Below are positions 12,785 to 23,613 of a stretch of 64,000 bases of DNA, in pieces. Under the pieces are notes generated by a model that did no database searches, was not told where the DNA came from, and worked only from the letters and a program-made list of their open reading frames with translations. The DNA comes from CAZACQ01 sp964483725. GTDB taxonomy: Bacteria; Patescibacteriota; Gracilibacteria; Absconditabacterales; Absconditicoccaceae. The stretch is from positions 1 through 64,000 of the forward strand of contig CAZACQ010000002.1 of NCBI GenBank assembly GCA_964483725.1. The letters run 5' to 3'. A program made the translations under genes and the position numbers. Positions within the stretch are counted from its first letter, which is position 1, and every line of letters begins with the position of its first letter.

Positions 12785-13771
12785 ATGAGAGCTTGATATT
12801 CATTGCTTTGATTTCTTTTCTTTTTATTAATTTTTTTTGTTATCCTTTCTTATAATAACGATGCTGTGAAAATACAAAGTAATATAAGTTTTTCCAATTT
12901 AGAAAATATTGAATGAGAATTATACTTTTCACCTAGTTATGATTATACATGGTTTGAAGACTATTTACTCACTACTAATGAAGAACTTAAAGTGTATTTA
13001 TATTCTTTTATTTATAATCCACTAATTTCTAGTTTTAAAGATATTGCTAATTCTTGAGTAGATATACAAATTGTGATAGAAAATAATAAATTTAATCATG
13101 ATGATGAAGATTACTATGAGCTTTTAAATTCCTTTTCTTGATTTCAAAATATTGAAATAAAAAATGATGAAGATCTTGATACAAATTTTATGCATGCAAA
13201 GACTTTTTTATTAGATGATAAGTTTATTATCCAAACAGCTAATCTTACTTATTCTGCTTTTTTTAGGTCTGCTGAAATATTTTTTGTTTCCCAAGATAAA
13301 GATGTTCTAGATTCTCTTAATTATATTTTCCAACAAGATTGGAATTGAAATAATATTGATGAAAATAAAATTCATGATAATCTAATAGTATGTCCATTTG
13401 ATTGTAGAAGTGATTTTTTGGAATATATAAATAAAGCCGATGAAAGTATTAAAGTATTTATTCAAAGTCTCAGTGATAGACAGATAATAGATTGATTAGA
13501 TAGTTTTGAATGAGAGCTAAAAATAATGCTTGCTGATAATAATTCAAATTATTCAAATAAAGATATTTTTAGTTCTGACGAATTGCAATTTTTATCTGAG
13601 CCATATTTGCATGCAAAATCAATTCTGATTGATGATAAGTATTTGATAGTCTGAAGCACTAATTTTACCCAAAACTCTATAGATAATAATAGAGAAATTA
13701 ATATAGTTTTGATTGATCCTGAATTGATTTCTGACTTTAGATCATATTTTAATAGATATTGGAATTGATAA
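12785..13771 (+). CDS. Membrane-anchored phospholipase D-like protein
   Basis: A 328-residue protein with an N-terminal hydrophobic anchor (about residues 5-22) and two phospholipase-D-type HKD motifs. The first is MHAKTFLLDDKFIIQTANLT, the second LHAKSILIDDKYLIVGSTNF. In both the His, Lys and Asp are kept. The first has lost the usual GSxN glycine (QTAN), the second keeps GSTN. The family includes cardiolipin synthases, nucleases and phosphatidyltransferases. A single anchor rather than two helices argues against a classic cardiolipin synthase and suggests an externally facing hydrolase, possibly nuclease-like. It lies 24 bp after lepA on the same strand. Confidence 0.85.
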
Positions 13772-13850
13772 AAATTAAAGATTATACTTGACAAAATAAA
13801 ATAAATATTTATATAATTTATTTGTTTATATTATAAATCAACTAAAATAA

Positions 13851-15749
13851 ATGAACGGTTCTGATTGAATAGAAATTAAACGATATGATACAGTAGCTGA
13901 TGATATTCTTGAAATGGAATGAAATGATGTAGAAGATAAATTTAATACATATCGTACAATACAAAAAGTAGCAAATGAAAAGCTTTGTTCTACTTTGCTT
14001 TGATCTCAAGCTTCAGATACTTTTGCTAGTTTTGATAGTGATTGAGCTGAGTTGGATACTTCTCTTACAGAACTAGATTATGAAATCTACAAAAATACAA
14101 TGCACAATCCAAAATTTCAAAATTATGAAATAGCAAACTCATTTTTTACTTTTTTCCAAAATAAATATTGAAATGATTCAATAATATTTTTTAATGAAAA
14201 TATTGACGATATTATCAACTGAAATATCATTTTGTCTGAAGAACTTGATTATGTGGATGAAGAAGATACTACTTTATTAATCTATTATTTTTTATTATTA
14301 CAAGATAGTGATCATTATTACCTATTACAGTCCCAAATTAATAAAATTCTAGATAAAGACTATTTATCAGTTATTAATGATTCTGAATTTATAAATTTCT
14401 CTAAATCTCTTTTCAATTATTGATTATATTATAATTTTTATACTATTGCTTCTTCAAACTTACAAAGACTGTTTTCAGATGATGAAAATGTATTAGAGTT
14501 GGCTTGAAAGATGGCTTTAGCATCTACTCAATTACAAATTCCAAGCAAAGAAGTGATTGTAATATACAAATCAAAAAAACTTGATATTATTAGTTTTTTT
14601 AAGGAATATATGGAGGATTTTGAAAATGGTGATATTGAACATGACACTGCTTCAAATATATACTGATATTATTGAAGATACTTATTAGAAATATGAGATG
14701 AAGCAACTTGAAATGAAATACTTTCTCAAGGTTATAATAATTTAGACTGACTTTCTACACAATATATTGCAGAGTATGTAGATGATAAAGAATATAGTGG
14801 TTCATGTCTATGATTTTTGGCTTCTATAGATGATACAAATTATTACAAAGAGAAATATTTATCACATCTTATAGATAATCAAGATATGGAGCAGATTATT
14901 TACCAAGTAAATAAAGATATTGAATTGCTTCATTATATTATGCTTACTGAAGACTGAATTGAAAAATCTGAACTACATTGAATTCTTCTATCTATAGTGT
15001 ACTTCTTAAATATTAGTTTCAAAGAACTTTATGAATCAAAGTCTTCTTCAAATAAGCAAGAATCAATTTCTATGAATATTTCTTATATATTTAATTCTTT
15101 GAGTGAATTGGGTGTCTATACTTATTTCAAAAAAGATGAACTATTAGTTAATTTTACAAGTATTAATCAAACTTTTAGTATTAGTGCATATTGAATAAAA
15201 GCATTTTTACAAGTGATATATAAAGAATCCAGTAATAAATTAAAAGAATATTTAAATAATGAAGATTATAAATCCTATTTACAAGAGCTTTTTGAATTGT
15301 CTTTTGTTAGTAATAATGTGAATTACCAAGAAGATTTCTGGAGTTTTATTTATGATATAATTATATCTAAAAAGTATGATCTAACTGAAGATGAATTATT
15401 TGATGAAATAGAAAGCTTGTTTGGTGAAATATTAATGGATGATAACAGTTTTCTTCAAGTAAATCAAGCTTGATCTGATAAAAAATTCTTGTGAATTAGT
15501 TCGGCATTATTATCATATTGATTATTACCTTTTTTGAAGAACCATAAAAGTACTGTGCCAGATAATTTAATTAGAAAAATTTGAGAAATATTTACTCATT
15601 ATAATTCAAAATATGCTTTTGATTCCTTATTAAAAGAATTTGGCTATGATTTACATGAAAATACACAGTGAGAGCCTATTTTTATTTCTAAAAATAATGA
15701 TTCTATAAATAGTGTGAATATGTGAGAAAGTTCTTATTCAATTAATTAA
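13851..15749 (+). CDS. Large helical hypothetical protein
   Basis: A 632-residue acidic protein with no signal peptide or membrane helix. It is dominated by helices; the region around residues 265-305 (GYYGRYLLEIGDEATGNEIL) resembles a single tetratricopeptide-type hairpin, so the protein could be a helical-repeat scaffold. No enzyme motif is recognised. It stands alone between the PLD-like gene (79 bp upstream) and a strong terminator (2 bp downstream). Its acidic, helical composition is like the unknown C-terminal region of the DapF-like protein at 20743, but I cannot show homology by eye. Confidence 0.7.
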
Positions 15750-15751
15750 GC

Positions 15752-15778
15752 AAAAAACTCCCGTTTGGGAGTTTTTTA
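15752..15778. terminator. Bidirectional intrinsic terminator
   Basis: AAAAACTCCC and GGGAGTTTTT arms around a four-base loop form a strong hairpin with an A-run before and a T-run after. It lies between the convergent unknown gene (13851-15749) and thrS, and serves both. The thrS stop codon TTA/TAA lies within the T-run. Confidence 0.92.
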
Positions 15779-17635
15779 ATCTTTAATTTCTTTTGTAAAT
15801 TCATCTAATGATTTTGTTGATTGTTCTTTGTTGAATACATCTCTAATGCTTAGCAATTTATCTTTTTCCTCTTTTTCTCATACTATTATCAAGTATGGGA
15901 TTTTTGATTTTTCTCAGTTTCTTATTTTTTTGTTGAAACTATCATCACTTGTATCTACACTTGATCTAAATCATTGCTCTTTGAATTTTTGGTTTACAGT
16001 ATAAGCATATTCTTCAAACTTATCTGCTACTGGAATTATTTTGATTTGCTCTGGAGCTAGCCAAAATGGGAATGCTCAAGCAAAATGTTCTATCATAATT
16101 CACATAAATCTCTCCAAAGACCCACATATAGCTCTGTGAATTACTACTGGTCTTTCTTTTTCTCATTTATCATTTGTATATTCTAGTTCAAATCTTTCTG
16201 GTAAATTGAAATCTAGCTGTATAGTAGCAAGTTGCCATTCTCTTTTTAGGCAATCTTTGAACATAAAATCAAGCTTTGGTCAATAAAATGCTGCTTCTCA
16301 TTCTACTTTTTCAAAATTTAGTCATTTATTTTTGGCAGCATCTTCCAGTGCAGACTCTGCTTCTTGCCATACATTCTCTTCTCATATATATTCAGATTTG
16401 TCTTCTCATCTTACAGATAAGCTTACCCAATAATCATTCATCATTCACATTTTCTCATAGAATGTCTTGATGATATCTACTATAGTACTTATTTCTTGGT
16501 TTAGCTGATCTATTCTACAAAAAAGATGACCATCATCTTGAGTAATAGATCTTACCCTAGTCAGACCTCATAATTGACCTGGTTTTTCGTCTCTGTAAAT
16601 AGTAGCAGGTTCAAAATATCTAATAGGCAAATCACGATAAGAAAATTGGTTGTCTGCAAATATTTGCATATGGTGAGGGCAATTCATTGGTTTTACACAG
16701 AAATCTTCATATTTTCAGTCTATTTTCATTAGCTCATGTCAAAATTTTTGCCAATGTCATGAAGTTTCATATAGTTCTTTTTTGGCAATATGTGGAGTCC
16801 AAACTCTTTCATATCATCTTTCTTTGTGCAAATCCCAAAGATAGTCTTCTATTATTTTACGAATAATCATTCATCTTGGCTGCAAAAGTGGTAGTCCAGC
16901 ACCTACCAAATCACTAGTAGTAAATAATTTTAACTGTTTTCACAAAACTCTATGGTCTCTTTTCTTAGCTTCTTCCAAGAAATTTATATATTCTTGAAGT
17001 TCTTCTTTGCTTGCAAATGCATAAGCATAAACTCTAGTCATCATAGAATTTTTTTCATCTCATCTTCGATAAGCTCAAGCAATCTTTGCCAATTTGAAAG
17101 TTTTGGGATCTATTTCTCAAGTATGTGCTAGATGTGGTCATTCACACATATCTATGAAACATACAAACTTGTCTTCTGGTAAATTGAAATTTTGATGCAT
17201 ATGTTCGCTTATTTCTTCATAGTAAGAAATATAGCTAGGATTAGCTCATTTCATAAGTGCATCTTTTGCTTTTGCTGGTATCAAATTAATATAATAAGTA
17301 ATTTCACTTTCTCATTGAGAAACAAATTCATCTATCAGTTCATTTTTTAGTTCTTGTCATAAAAAATTATTTAGATCTTTGGCTGTTTGAACATCCATAG
17401 AAATACAGTGAAATTCTTGTTTTTGCTTTATGATTTGTTCCATATATTTTTGGATGGTTTTTAGATCTTTGTCTTGGATTTTGATAGCCTCAGATGCAGG
17501 TAGTATATCATAATAACAACCATCATCTATAGCAGGTCATACTCATAGTTTCAAGTTGGCACCAAATTCTCTTTGTGCTGCTTGTGCAAGTATATGTGCT
17601 AGACTATGTCTAGATCTAAATAAATGGTCTGTCAT
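15776..17635 (-). CDS. thrS: Threonyl-tRNA synthetase lacking the TGS domain
   Basis: A 619-residue class II synthetase that charges tRNA-Thr. The protein begins directly at the editing (N2) domain: its HxxxH motif is His10/His14 in [10 protein letters not shown], followed by the second editing motif DMCGGPHLAHTG (about residues 162-173). The usual N-terminal TGS domain (about 60 residues) is absent and no upstream in-frame extension is convincing. The catalytic core has the zinc-ligand region KPMNCPHHM, motif 2 [16 protein letters not shown] and motif 3 GSLERFMCIMIEHF, and an anticodon-binding domain follows. Editing of mischarged Ser-tRNA-Thr should be retained. Confidence 0.95.
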
Positions 17636-17862
17636 AACTTATGAAATTAAATTTATAAAATAGAAAGTTTATATTGATAATGTTAATAATTTCAACTTAT
17701 TTTGATTATTATATTTTCTGATTTTTGAATGTATATAATATTATTAATTTAATTTCAATTTATTTTGATTCAAATTTTGAAGAAATATTATTTTTTGTAT
17801 ATTTATTATGTTTAGTGACACTAGTTCTTAACACTTTTTAGTTTAATTTAAGCTATCTTTTG

Positions 17863-17894
17863 TATAATAGCTATACTTCCATATAAAGGAAGTT
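17863..17894 (+). promoter_or_regulatory. Promoter -10 box and 5' UTR hairpin
   Basis: In the 282-bp gap upstream of the secreted protein at 17918, a consensus TATAAT box (17863-17868) is followed within seven bases by an ACTTCC/GGAAGT hairpin (about 17875-17894). The hairpin would sit near the 5' end of the mRNA, where it could protect the transcript. A -35 box is not obvious. The remaining upstream sequence to 17636 is plain AT-rich DNA. Confidence 0.5.
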
Positions 17895-17917
17895 ATTTAT
17901 ATCCTAAATACAAAGAA

Positions 17918-18385
17918 ATGACAAAAAAGACCATCATCTGAATTTCTCTTTTTGGTACTATATTCCTAGCTAGTGCTGCGACATATGCGAATCTTTCTGA
18001 ATTACAAACTACACCAAATCTTGTGCAAAATCTTGATAAAAATGAAAACTGTCAACTTGACAATGACAAACTAACTAACTTAAGATCAGAATTCAAAGAT
18101 AATTTTCCCTCAAACTGATTTCATAATAGGTTTTGATGAGATATGAAATCAAAACTTAATGAAATCAAAAATGCTTACAATAACTGAGATATAGATGAAG
18201 CAATATCTTTGTGAGAAAGTATAAAAGACGAATTAGATATACCTGATAGAATGAAAGAAAGAATTCAAAATAAGCTAGACAAAATGTCAGACGAAGATTA
18301 TGAATTCTTTGAAGAAAGAAATAATAGAAATCATTCACATAGGTGAAATTGATTTCAAGCTCAATTACCAAACTCAATTAGATAA
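17918..18385 (+). CDS. Small secreted protein
   Basis: A 155-residue protein with a clear cleavable signal peptide: basic start MTKKT, hydrophobic core IIGISLFGTIFL and a likely cleavage after ASAATYA. The mature part is polar and helical, contains one cysteine (ENCQLDND) and ends in a His/Asn-rich tail with RNNRNHSHRGN. No family is recognised. The general form recalls small periplasmic Spy/CpxP-like helical proteins, but the LTxxQ motif is absent and I do not claim relationship. It has its own promoter-like region and its own strong terminator, so it is a single-gene transcript, perhaps highly expressed. Confidence 0.75.
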
Positions 18386-18409
18386 ATATATAAATACCCT
18401 TTTGTTTTG

Positions 18410-18442
18410 CTCTTCACAAACTATTTTGTGAAGAGTTTTTTT
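18410..18442 (+). terminator. Intrinsic terminator
   Basis: An 11-bp perfect stem (CTCTTCACAAA / TTTGTGAAGAG) with a four-base loop and a seven-T run, 25 bp after the stop of the secreted protein gene. One of the strongest terminators in the window. Confidence 0.93.
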
Positions 18443-18504
18443 GTAATTTAGAAAAAAATCATTAAAATTTATCTCATATTTTTATTTAATCAAATATAGA
18501 ATTG

Positions 18505-19530
18505 ATGGATTACTCTAAATTTGTGAATGATGTATATGATTTTAGATGATGAGACGAAGATAATGAAGATAATATAGAAAAAATAATAAAACATGTATCA
18601 GATAATAAATATTATAATATCTTAATTCAAAAAAGATTTGATTTGACAAAATTGCAAGACAGAATAAGTCCTAGGTTAATATATACTTTCATTGTTATTT
18701 ATTCTATATTGGTTTTGCCTCTTATATTGTTTTGAGTTTATTTGGAAACTAACGATGACTTAGATTTTTTTGTAGACTTAATAATAGTAGGACCTATTGT
18801 TGCTGCTATATTGCTTATGATTTTTAGTATAGCATTTTTCTATTATAATTTTATGGTTTTGAAACCAGCCAAAAGAAAATTAGAGTTTGATTTATTTGAT
18901 GACTTATTGAATTTTCAAAATGACTTTTTCAACAAAGAATTTTGATGATTCAGTTTTGACAAGAAAAAATGAGATTTTCCTATGGATTCTAATTTCAAAA
19001 AATTAATTAAAAATCAATGAAACTTTATATCTTTGTCATCTTATGATAATGCTGATCTATGTGTCAAAATTGATTATCAGAAAAAAGATGAGCCTTTTAA
19101 GATTACTTCACTAAATTATTATAAATCTAAAAGTACTACTAGTTCTAAATATATGCTACAAAAAATTCAATTTGATAATGAATTAGAATTTTTAGATGAT
19201 ATTTTGCTTACTCATAATTCAAATTCTATAAGATATAGGACTAGTGAAAAATTTGATAAGATAGAGGACTATTATGACATTCAAGCTTCTAGTGAAGATA
19301 CTGTTACTAGATTTATAAATTCAAATTTAGCAAATAGTATCAAACATCTTACAGATAATACTCCATTTAGACTTTCATTTTATATAAAAGATAATAAAAT
19401 TTATATTATTGCATATGTTGATGATTTGTATAGAATAAATCGAAAATGAGATTTTAGGATTATTTATGTGAATATTAGCTTGTTGGTATACTTCAAACAG
19501 CTAATCAATTTTTCTAAGAAAATTATGTAG
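18505..19530 (+). CDS. Membrane protein of DUF3137 type (paralogue of the 53542-54741 gene)
   Basis: A 341-residue protein with an acidic N-terminus, two transmembrane helices (about residues 57-75 and 90-112) and a large cytoplasmic C-terminal region. The C-terminal segment (YYDIQASSEDTVTRFINSN, then FRLSFYIKDNKIYIIAYV) lines up well with the end of the DUF3137 protein beside lemA (KYNIRAQDQQSAREILDSR, then FNFLFEGNEIYIVIHL). The two therefore appear to be diverged paralogues with the same layout. Function of DUF3137 proteins is not known. Here it lacks a lemA neighbour. Two tandem TGA glycines follow VYDFR. It stands after a terminator, so it must have its own promoter. Confidence 0.7.
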
Positions 19531-19551
19531 ATATTTTCTGTCTATTTTGCC

Positions 19552-19624
19552 TTGATTTTTTTTGTCTATCGAGTATATAATAGCTACAAACAAAAACAAA
19601 ACAAAAAACTCCGGAGATTTTGTT
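19552..19624 (+). promoter_or_regulatory. Promoter and 5' UTR hairpin of the secreted protein gene
   Basis: TTGATT (19552-19557) and TATAAT (19576-19581) are separated by 18 bp, a near-consensus sigma-70-type promoter just after the DUF3137-like stop. Shortly downstream, an AACAAAA/TTTTGTT stem capped by CTCCGGAG (19600-19624) would form a hairpin at the 5' end of the mRNA of the secreted protein that starts at 19652. It resembles the arrangement before the other secreted protein at 17918. Confidence 0.6.
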
Positions 19625-19651
19625 TTATATACATAAATTTTAACATAACAA

Positions 19652-20562
19652 ATGAATACAAGAAGAATTTTATCTTTACTTTCAGTGTTTGCTTTGGTAT
19701 TTGCTATGATAGTTCCAGCTGTAAGAGCTGAAACATTAGAAGGTACAGCTACTATAGATGGAGATACAATTACAGTTACTGCTACTGGTCATAATTTTAG
19801 TGAAGATGGTATAACTACTCTTAGAATTATTGGTTCTGACTGAAATAATCTAGATAATGTAAGTAGTGATGATGTTGATGAAAATGAAGATGATGATAGT
19901 TTTGATATAGATGTTTCTGATGCTGATATTGATGATGATAAAATATACTCAATTTCATTTGCTACTGAAGACTGAGAATCAGGTTATGCATTACTTTATC
20001 AAGATGCTAATGTAGTAGAAGTATCAGCTACAGTATTGCCTGTATTGACAATGACTGTTGAAGGTGGTGATATTAATTTTGGTAATTTAGATATTGGTCA
20101 ATGGAATGAAGCAGATACACAAACTACTGTATCAGTTAATTCTAATGCATCTGATGGTTTTGTTGTACAAGCTCATTATAGTGACTTAGAAACTGCTGAT
20201 CAAGACCATGATATGCCACTTATACTTACAACATCAGATTGAGAAGATAGTGATCAAGTTGAAAATGAAGGTAATGTAATAGATGAGGAGAATTATCAAT
20301 CAGAGCAAATAGAACAAAAAGTTTGGTATCATGCAAATCCAGCAGAAAATCAAGCAGCTGGTGAATATAATACTACTGTAGAATATACAGTNNNNNNNNN
20401 NNNNNNNNNNNNNNNNNNNNNNNNNNNNNNNNNNNNNNNNNNNNNNNNNNNNNNNNNNNNNNNNNNNNNNNNNNNNNNNNNNNNNNNNNNNATCCAGCAG
20501 AAAATCAAGCAGCTGGTGAATATAATACTACTGTAGAATATACAGTTACTGGTAATTTCTAA
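19652..20562 (+). CDS. Secreted acidic beta-rich protein (interrupted by assembly gap)
   Basis: A secreted protein with a textbook signal peptide (MNTRRILSLLSVFALVFAM core, cleavage probably after PAVRA). The mature part is Thr-, Asp- and Val-rich with an acidic stretch near residue 80 and immunoglobulin-like beta repeats (LEGTATIDGDTITVTATG). The coding region contains 100 Ns (20392-20491) flanked by a 55-bp direct repeat. If the Ns and one repeat copy are removed, the frame is continuous and the protein is 251 residues ending TTVEYTVTGNF; with the gap counted as 100 bases the frame is broken. It is a candidate abundant surface or S-layer-like protein given its promoter, leader hairpin and terminator. 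No homologous family is recognised. Confidence 0.75.
20337..20546 (+). repeat. 55-bp direct repeat on both sides of an N gap
   Basis: Positions 20337-20391 and 20492-20546 are identical over 55 bp and directly abut the 100-N block. Such an exact duplicate at a gap edge is what a scaffolder leaves when two contigs overlap but are not merged. Collapsing 155 bases keeps the host reading frame. Confidence 0.85.
20392..20491. other. Assembly gap of 100 Ns, probably artificial
   Basis: Exactly 100 Ns, the conventional unknown-size gap. Given the flanking 55-bp overlap and the restored reading frame, the true gap is probably zero or negative in length. Confidence 0.85.
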
Positions 20563-20616
20563 TTATAGATTAGTGAAGGAATAAATTCATAGTGAATACA
20601 AAGTAAAGATAACAAA

Positions 20617-20649
20617 AACTCTCTTACACAAGTGTAGGGGAGTTTTTTT
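20617..20649 (+). terminator. Intrinsic terminator
   Basis: AACTCTCTTACAC pairs with GTGTAGGGGAGTT (one internal mismatch) around a two-base loop, followed by a T-run, about 55 bp after the secreted protein stop. It isolates that gene from the DapF-like gene. Confidence 0.85.
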
Positions 20650-20742
20650 ATACAAAAGATATTACTTGCTTAAAAACTTGCAAAAATAGCTAAAATATAT
20701 ATAGTATGTGACAATTTAATTCTATAAAAATTCTATACAATA

Positions 20743-23610
20743 ATGAGTTTAGAAAAAAACTGATTGAATACAGTACAAGCAAATCCAGAAGATAATCTAA
20801 TATCAGATGAATTGGTCCAAAATCTAGAAGAATCTATAGAAGTAGATACTCAAACCAATTCAATTTTACTTTCTGTAAATTGAAACAATTTGTCTATCAA
20901 AGAAATATCTGATATGGAAGAGCTAGAAATTTTTGGTGCTGAGATTATGGAATCAAATTCAAATATTGATTCAGTTATTTTCTTGAAAGCATGACCAAGT
21001 GATGATGAATATGAATTTTATGTATACGAAAGAGATTGATCTTTGTCTGTGATGTGTGGTAATTGAGCTATAGCTAGTGCTTATTTGCTACATCAAAGAC
21101 ATTGTAAAAATTCTATCAAATTGATTACAAGATATTGAACTGCAGTACAAACAAATATACAAAATTGAAAAATTTCAGTAAATTTTGATGAAGTAAAAGT
21201 AAATGAAGATTTGGATTCTATACTTAGTATCAAATCAAATTTACAAGATATAGCAGAAAGTATAGATAATTTTTTGGAAAATCCAGAATTGTTAAAAAAT
21301 GCTGTATCTGACAATCAAGAACTTACTTATTATCTACAGTTATTTAATAATCTGAAAAATGATGAATGATTTAAGTCTTTTGTAGAGCATATTTTTATTA
21401 GAGATTATAAATATGTATCCTGAGAACCTCATTTGATAATAAATTTTGAATATCCAGGAGATTCAGACTTTGTGCTTAATTATTATCTAAAAGCACTTTC
21501 ATTCTTGCTTAGATATTCAGATAAATGAGAAAATAATATTCATGGTGATATAAATATTATGTTCTATCAAGAATTGTGAGATGAAGTAAATATTTATCCT
21601 TCAGAAAGGGGAGTAAATAATGGTATACATATGGATCAAACATGAGCTTGTGGTTCTTGATCAGTAGCTCTTGCTTCATATTTACTTTCATTGGATAATG
21701 AAAAAGATTCAGTTTGTATCAAAAATAGGTCTTGATCAGTATTGGAAGTGAGAAAGTGAAACCCCAACTCTTATGAATTATGTTCTGATGTAGAAAACAT
21801 TTCTCATATACAAGAAAAAGCTAACTCATATTTTGATGCTGAGGCTATACATGAAAATTTTTTGTATAATATGTCTAGAATATGACTAGATGTAGAATGA
21901 AAAACTTATTCTGAAATACTAAATCAATTATCTAATGTCCCAGCTTCTGCCAAAGAAATAAATAAGTTATTTGATAATAAGATATTTTCTTCTTGTTTGC
22001 ACGAGACAGAGTATCCTATTGATCCATATAAAATTTCTTCTTCAGTAAATGCTGCAATTTTTGCTGATAAGATGTGACTAGATGATATATATTCTCCTTA
22101 TCTTGATACATTGACTGATGATCTAAAAGAGTTTCCTAATGTAAAGACAAAACAGTGAAAAGTATTCAAAAAAATGCCTTGATTAATAGAAGAATTAAAC
22201 GAACTTATATACAATTGAGAAACATCTTTGAAAGATATATTGCTGTATTTGAGAAATAGATCCAACTTTATTTCTGAGATAGAAAAACAAGAATGAAATA
22301 AAAAAATGCTTGATGCATTGAAAAAAATTGAATCTTTATTCAACAATATTTTATGAGTTGAAGTAAGCAATCTAGCAGATTCAGAATTTTGAAAATATGT
22401 TTTGTCTTATCTTTCCAAAGCATGATTATTGGAACTTTTTCATGAAAATATTGAAATGAAAAATAACAAAGTTGATCAAATGATATTAGATTTGTTTGAA
22501 GCAAATATTAAATCTAGAATTGATGAAATATTTGAAAATTTTGTAAAGTCTTTATTGAGAATAGATTGTAATGATTTGGAAACTTGAGATATCAAAAAAT
22601 TAGTTGATAAAGCTTTACAAGATAGTGTACTTACATATACTTGTCAAAAGTTTTTGGATTGAGATATGAAAAAATTATTAAGAGATAAGTGAGTACTTGA
22701 TAAGCATTATAGATTTGATAAATCTATATCTTCTATGGACCCGTATTTTAAAGAAAAACTTTCAAATTCATTTGTTTCTTTATTGGATGATCCTGAAATG
22801 TGACAAGAAATATTTATTAAATATTTTGAAAAACTATTTGAAAACAAATGAAAACCTGTTCTTTTATGAGAATTCAATGACGAAAAAAATGGCTTTAATT
22901 GAATGAAAATATTTTTCTCAAAAGAAAAGTGAAGTAATGAATATAAAATAATGACTTGAACTAGAAAAGAAGCTTTTGAACTTAATTATGATTATTTTTT
23001 TGATTTGCTTCGCAATCCAAACAATATTGTAAATCCACAATGAGCTTTATTGCTTTTTGTTAAAAGTTTATGAATGGTGCCTATGTATGGTTCAGAAAGG
23101 TGATATAGGGAAATTACTGTAGATACACTAAAAGAACATTTGGATAATGATAAATATTCAGATTATATCAACTATGTACAAGCTTCATGATTGGTATCTG
23201 ATTATGATCCAAGTGTAGATTTGCAAGGTGAAAATATTGAGTCTTATTATACTAAATTTCCATCTTGAACAGATAATACCTATTGTTCTGACCTATTGAT
23301 GGAAGCAATAATGCCACCTAGTGATTTTTCAAAAGAAATGCTTGATAGATTTTTACAAAGAAATTTGGTAGATCACAGTCTTTCAAATTGAGAAAAAGTT
23401 AAATTTTTAAAATTAGTAATTTGATATTTAAATAAATACAATTTTGATTATATTATAGATACTATAATTGAACAATTGAAAGAAAAATGAAATACTGATA
23501 AAATAAGTAAAATGTCACAGCTAAGAGAATTAGTTAATTATGATTGAAATGATATTCCTAAGTTGATTGACTGTATCCGTCAAAGATATTTACTAATTAA
23601 TAAACTTTAA
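20743..23610 (+). CDS. Giant protein with diaminopimelate-epimerase (DapF) fold and long unknown C-terminus
   Basis: A 955-residue protein. Residues about 60-370 look like diaminopimelate epimerase, the racemase that makes meso-DAP for peptidoglycan and lysine. Both active-site cysteines are present: Cys105 in SVMCGNGAIA (family CGNGxR) and Cys303 in TGACGSGSVA (family ACGSG), as is the SGEPHLI segment at about 226-232 (family GNPH). Normal DapF has about 275 residues. Here an extra insertion of about 90 residues separates the halves, and about 580 helical residues of unknown nature follow. The Arg after CGNG is replaced by Ile. It may act on a different amino acid. The VanX-type dipeptidase gene follows 3 bp later, supporting a cell-wall or D-amino-acid role. 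The gene is certain, the fold likely, the substrate unknown. Confidence 0.8.
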
Positions 23611-23613
23611 TAT

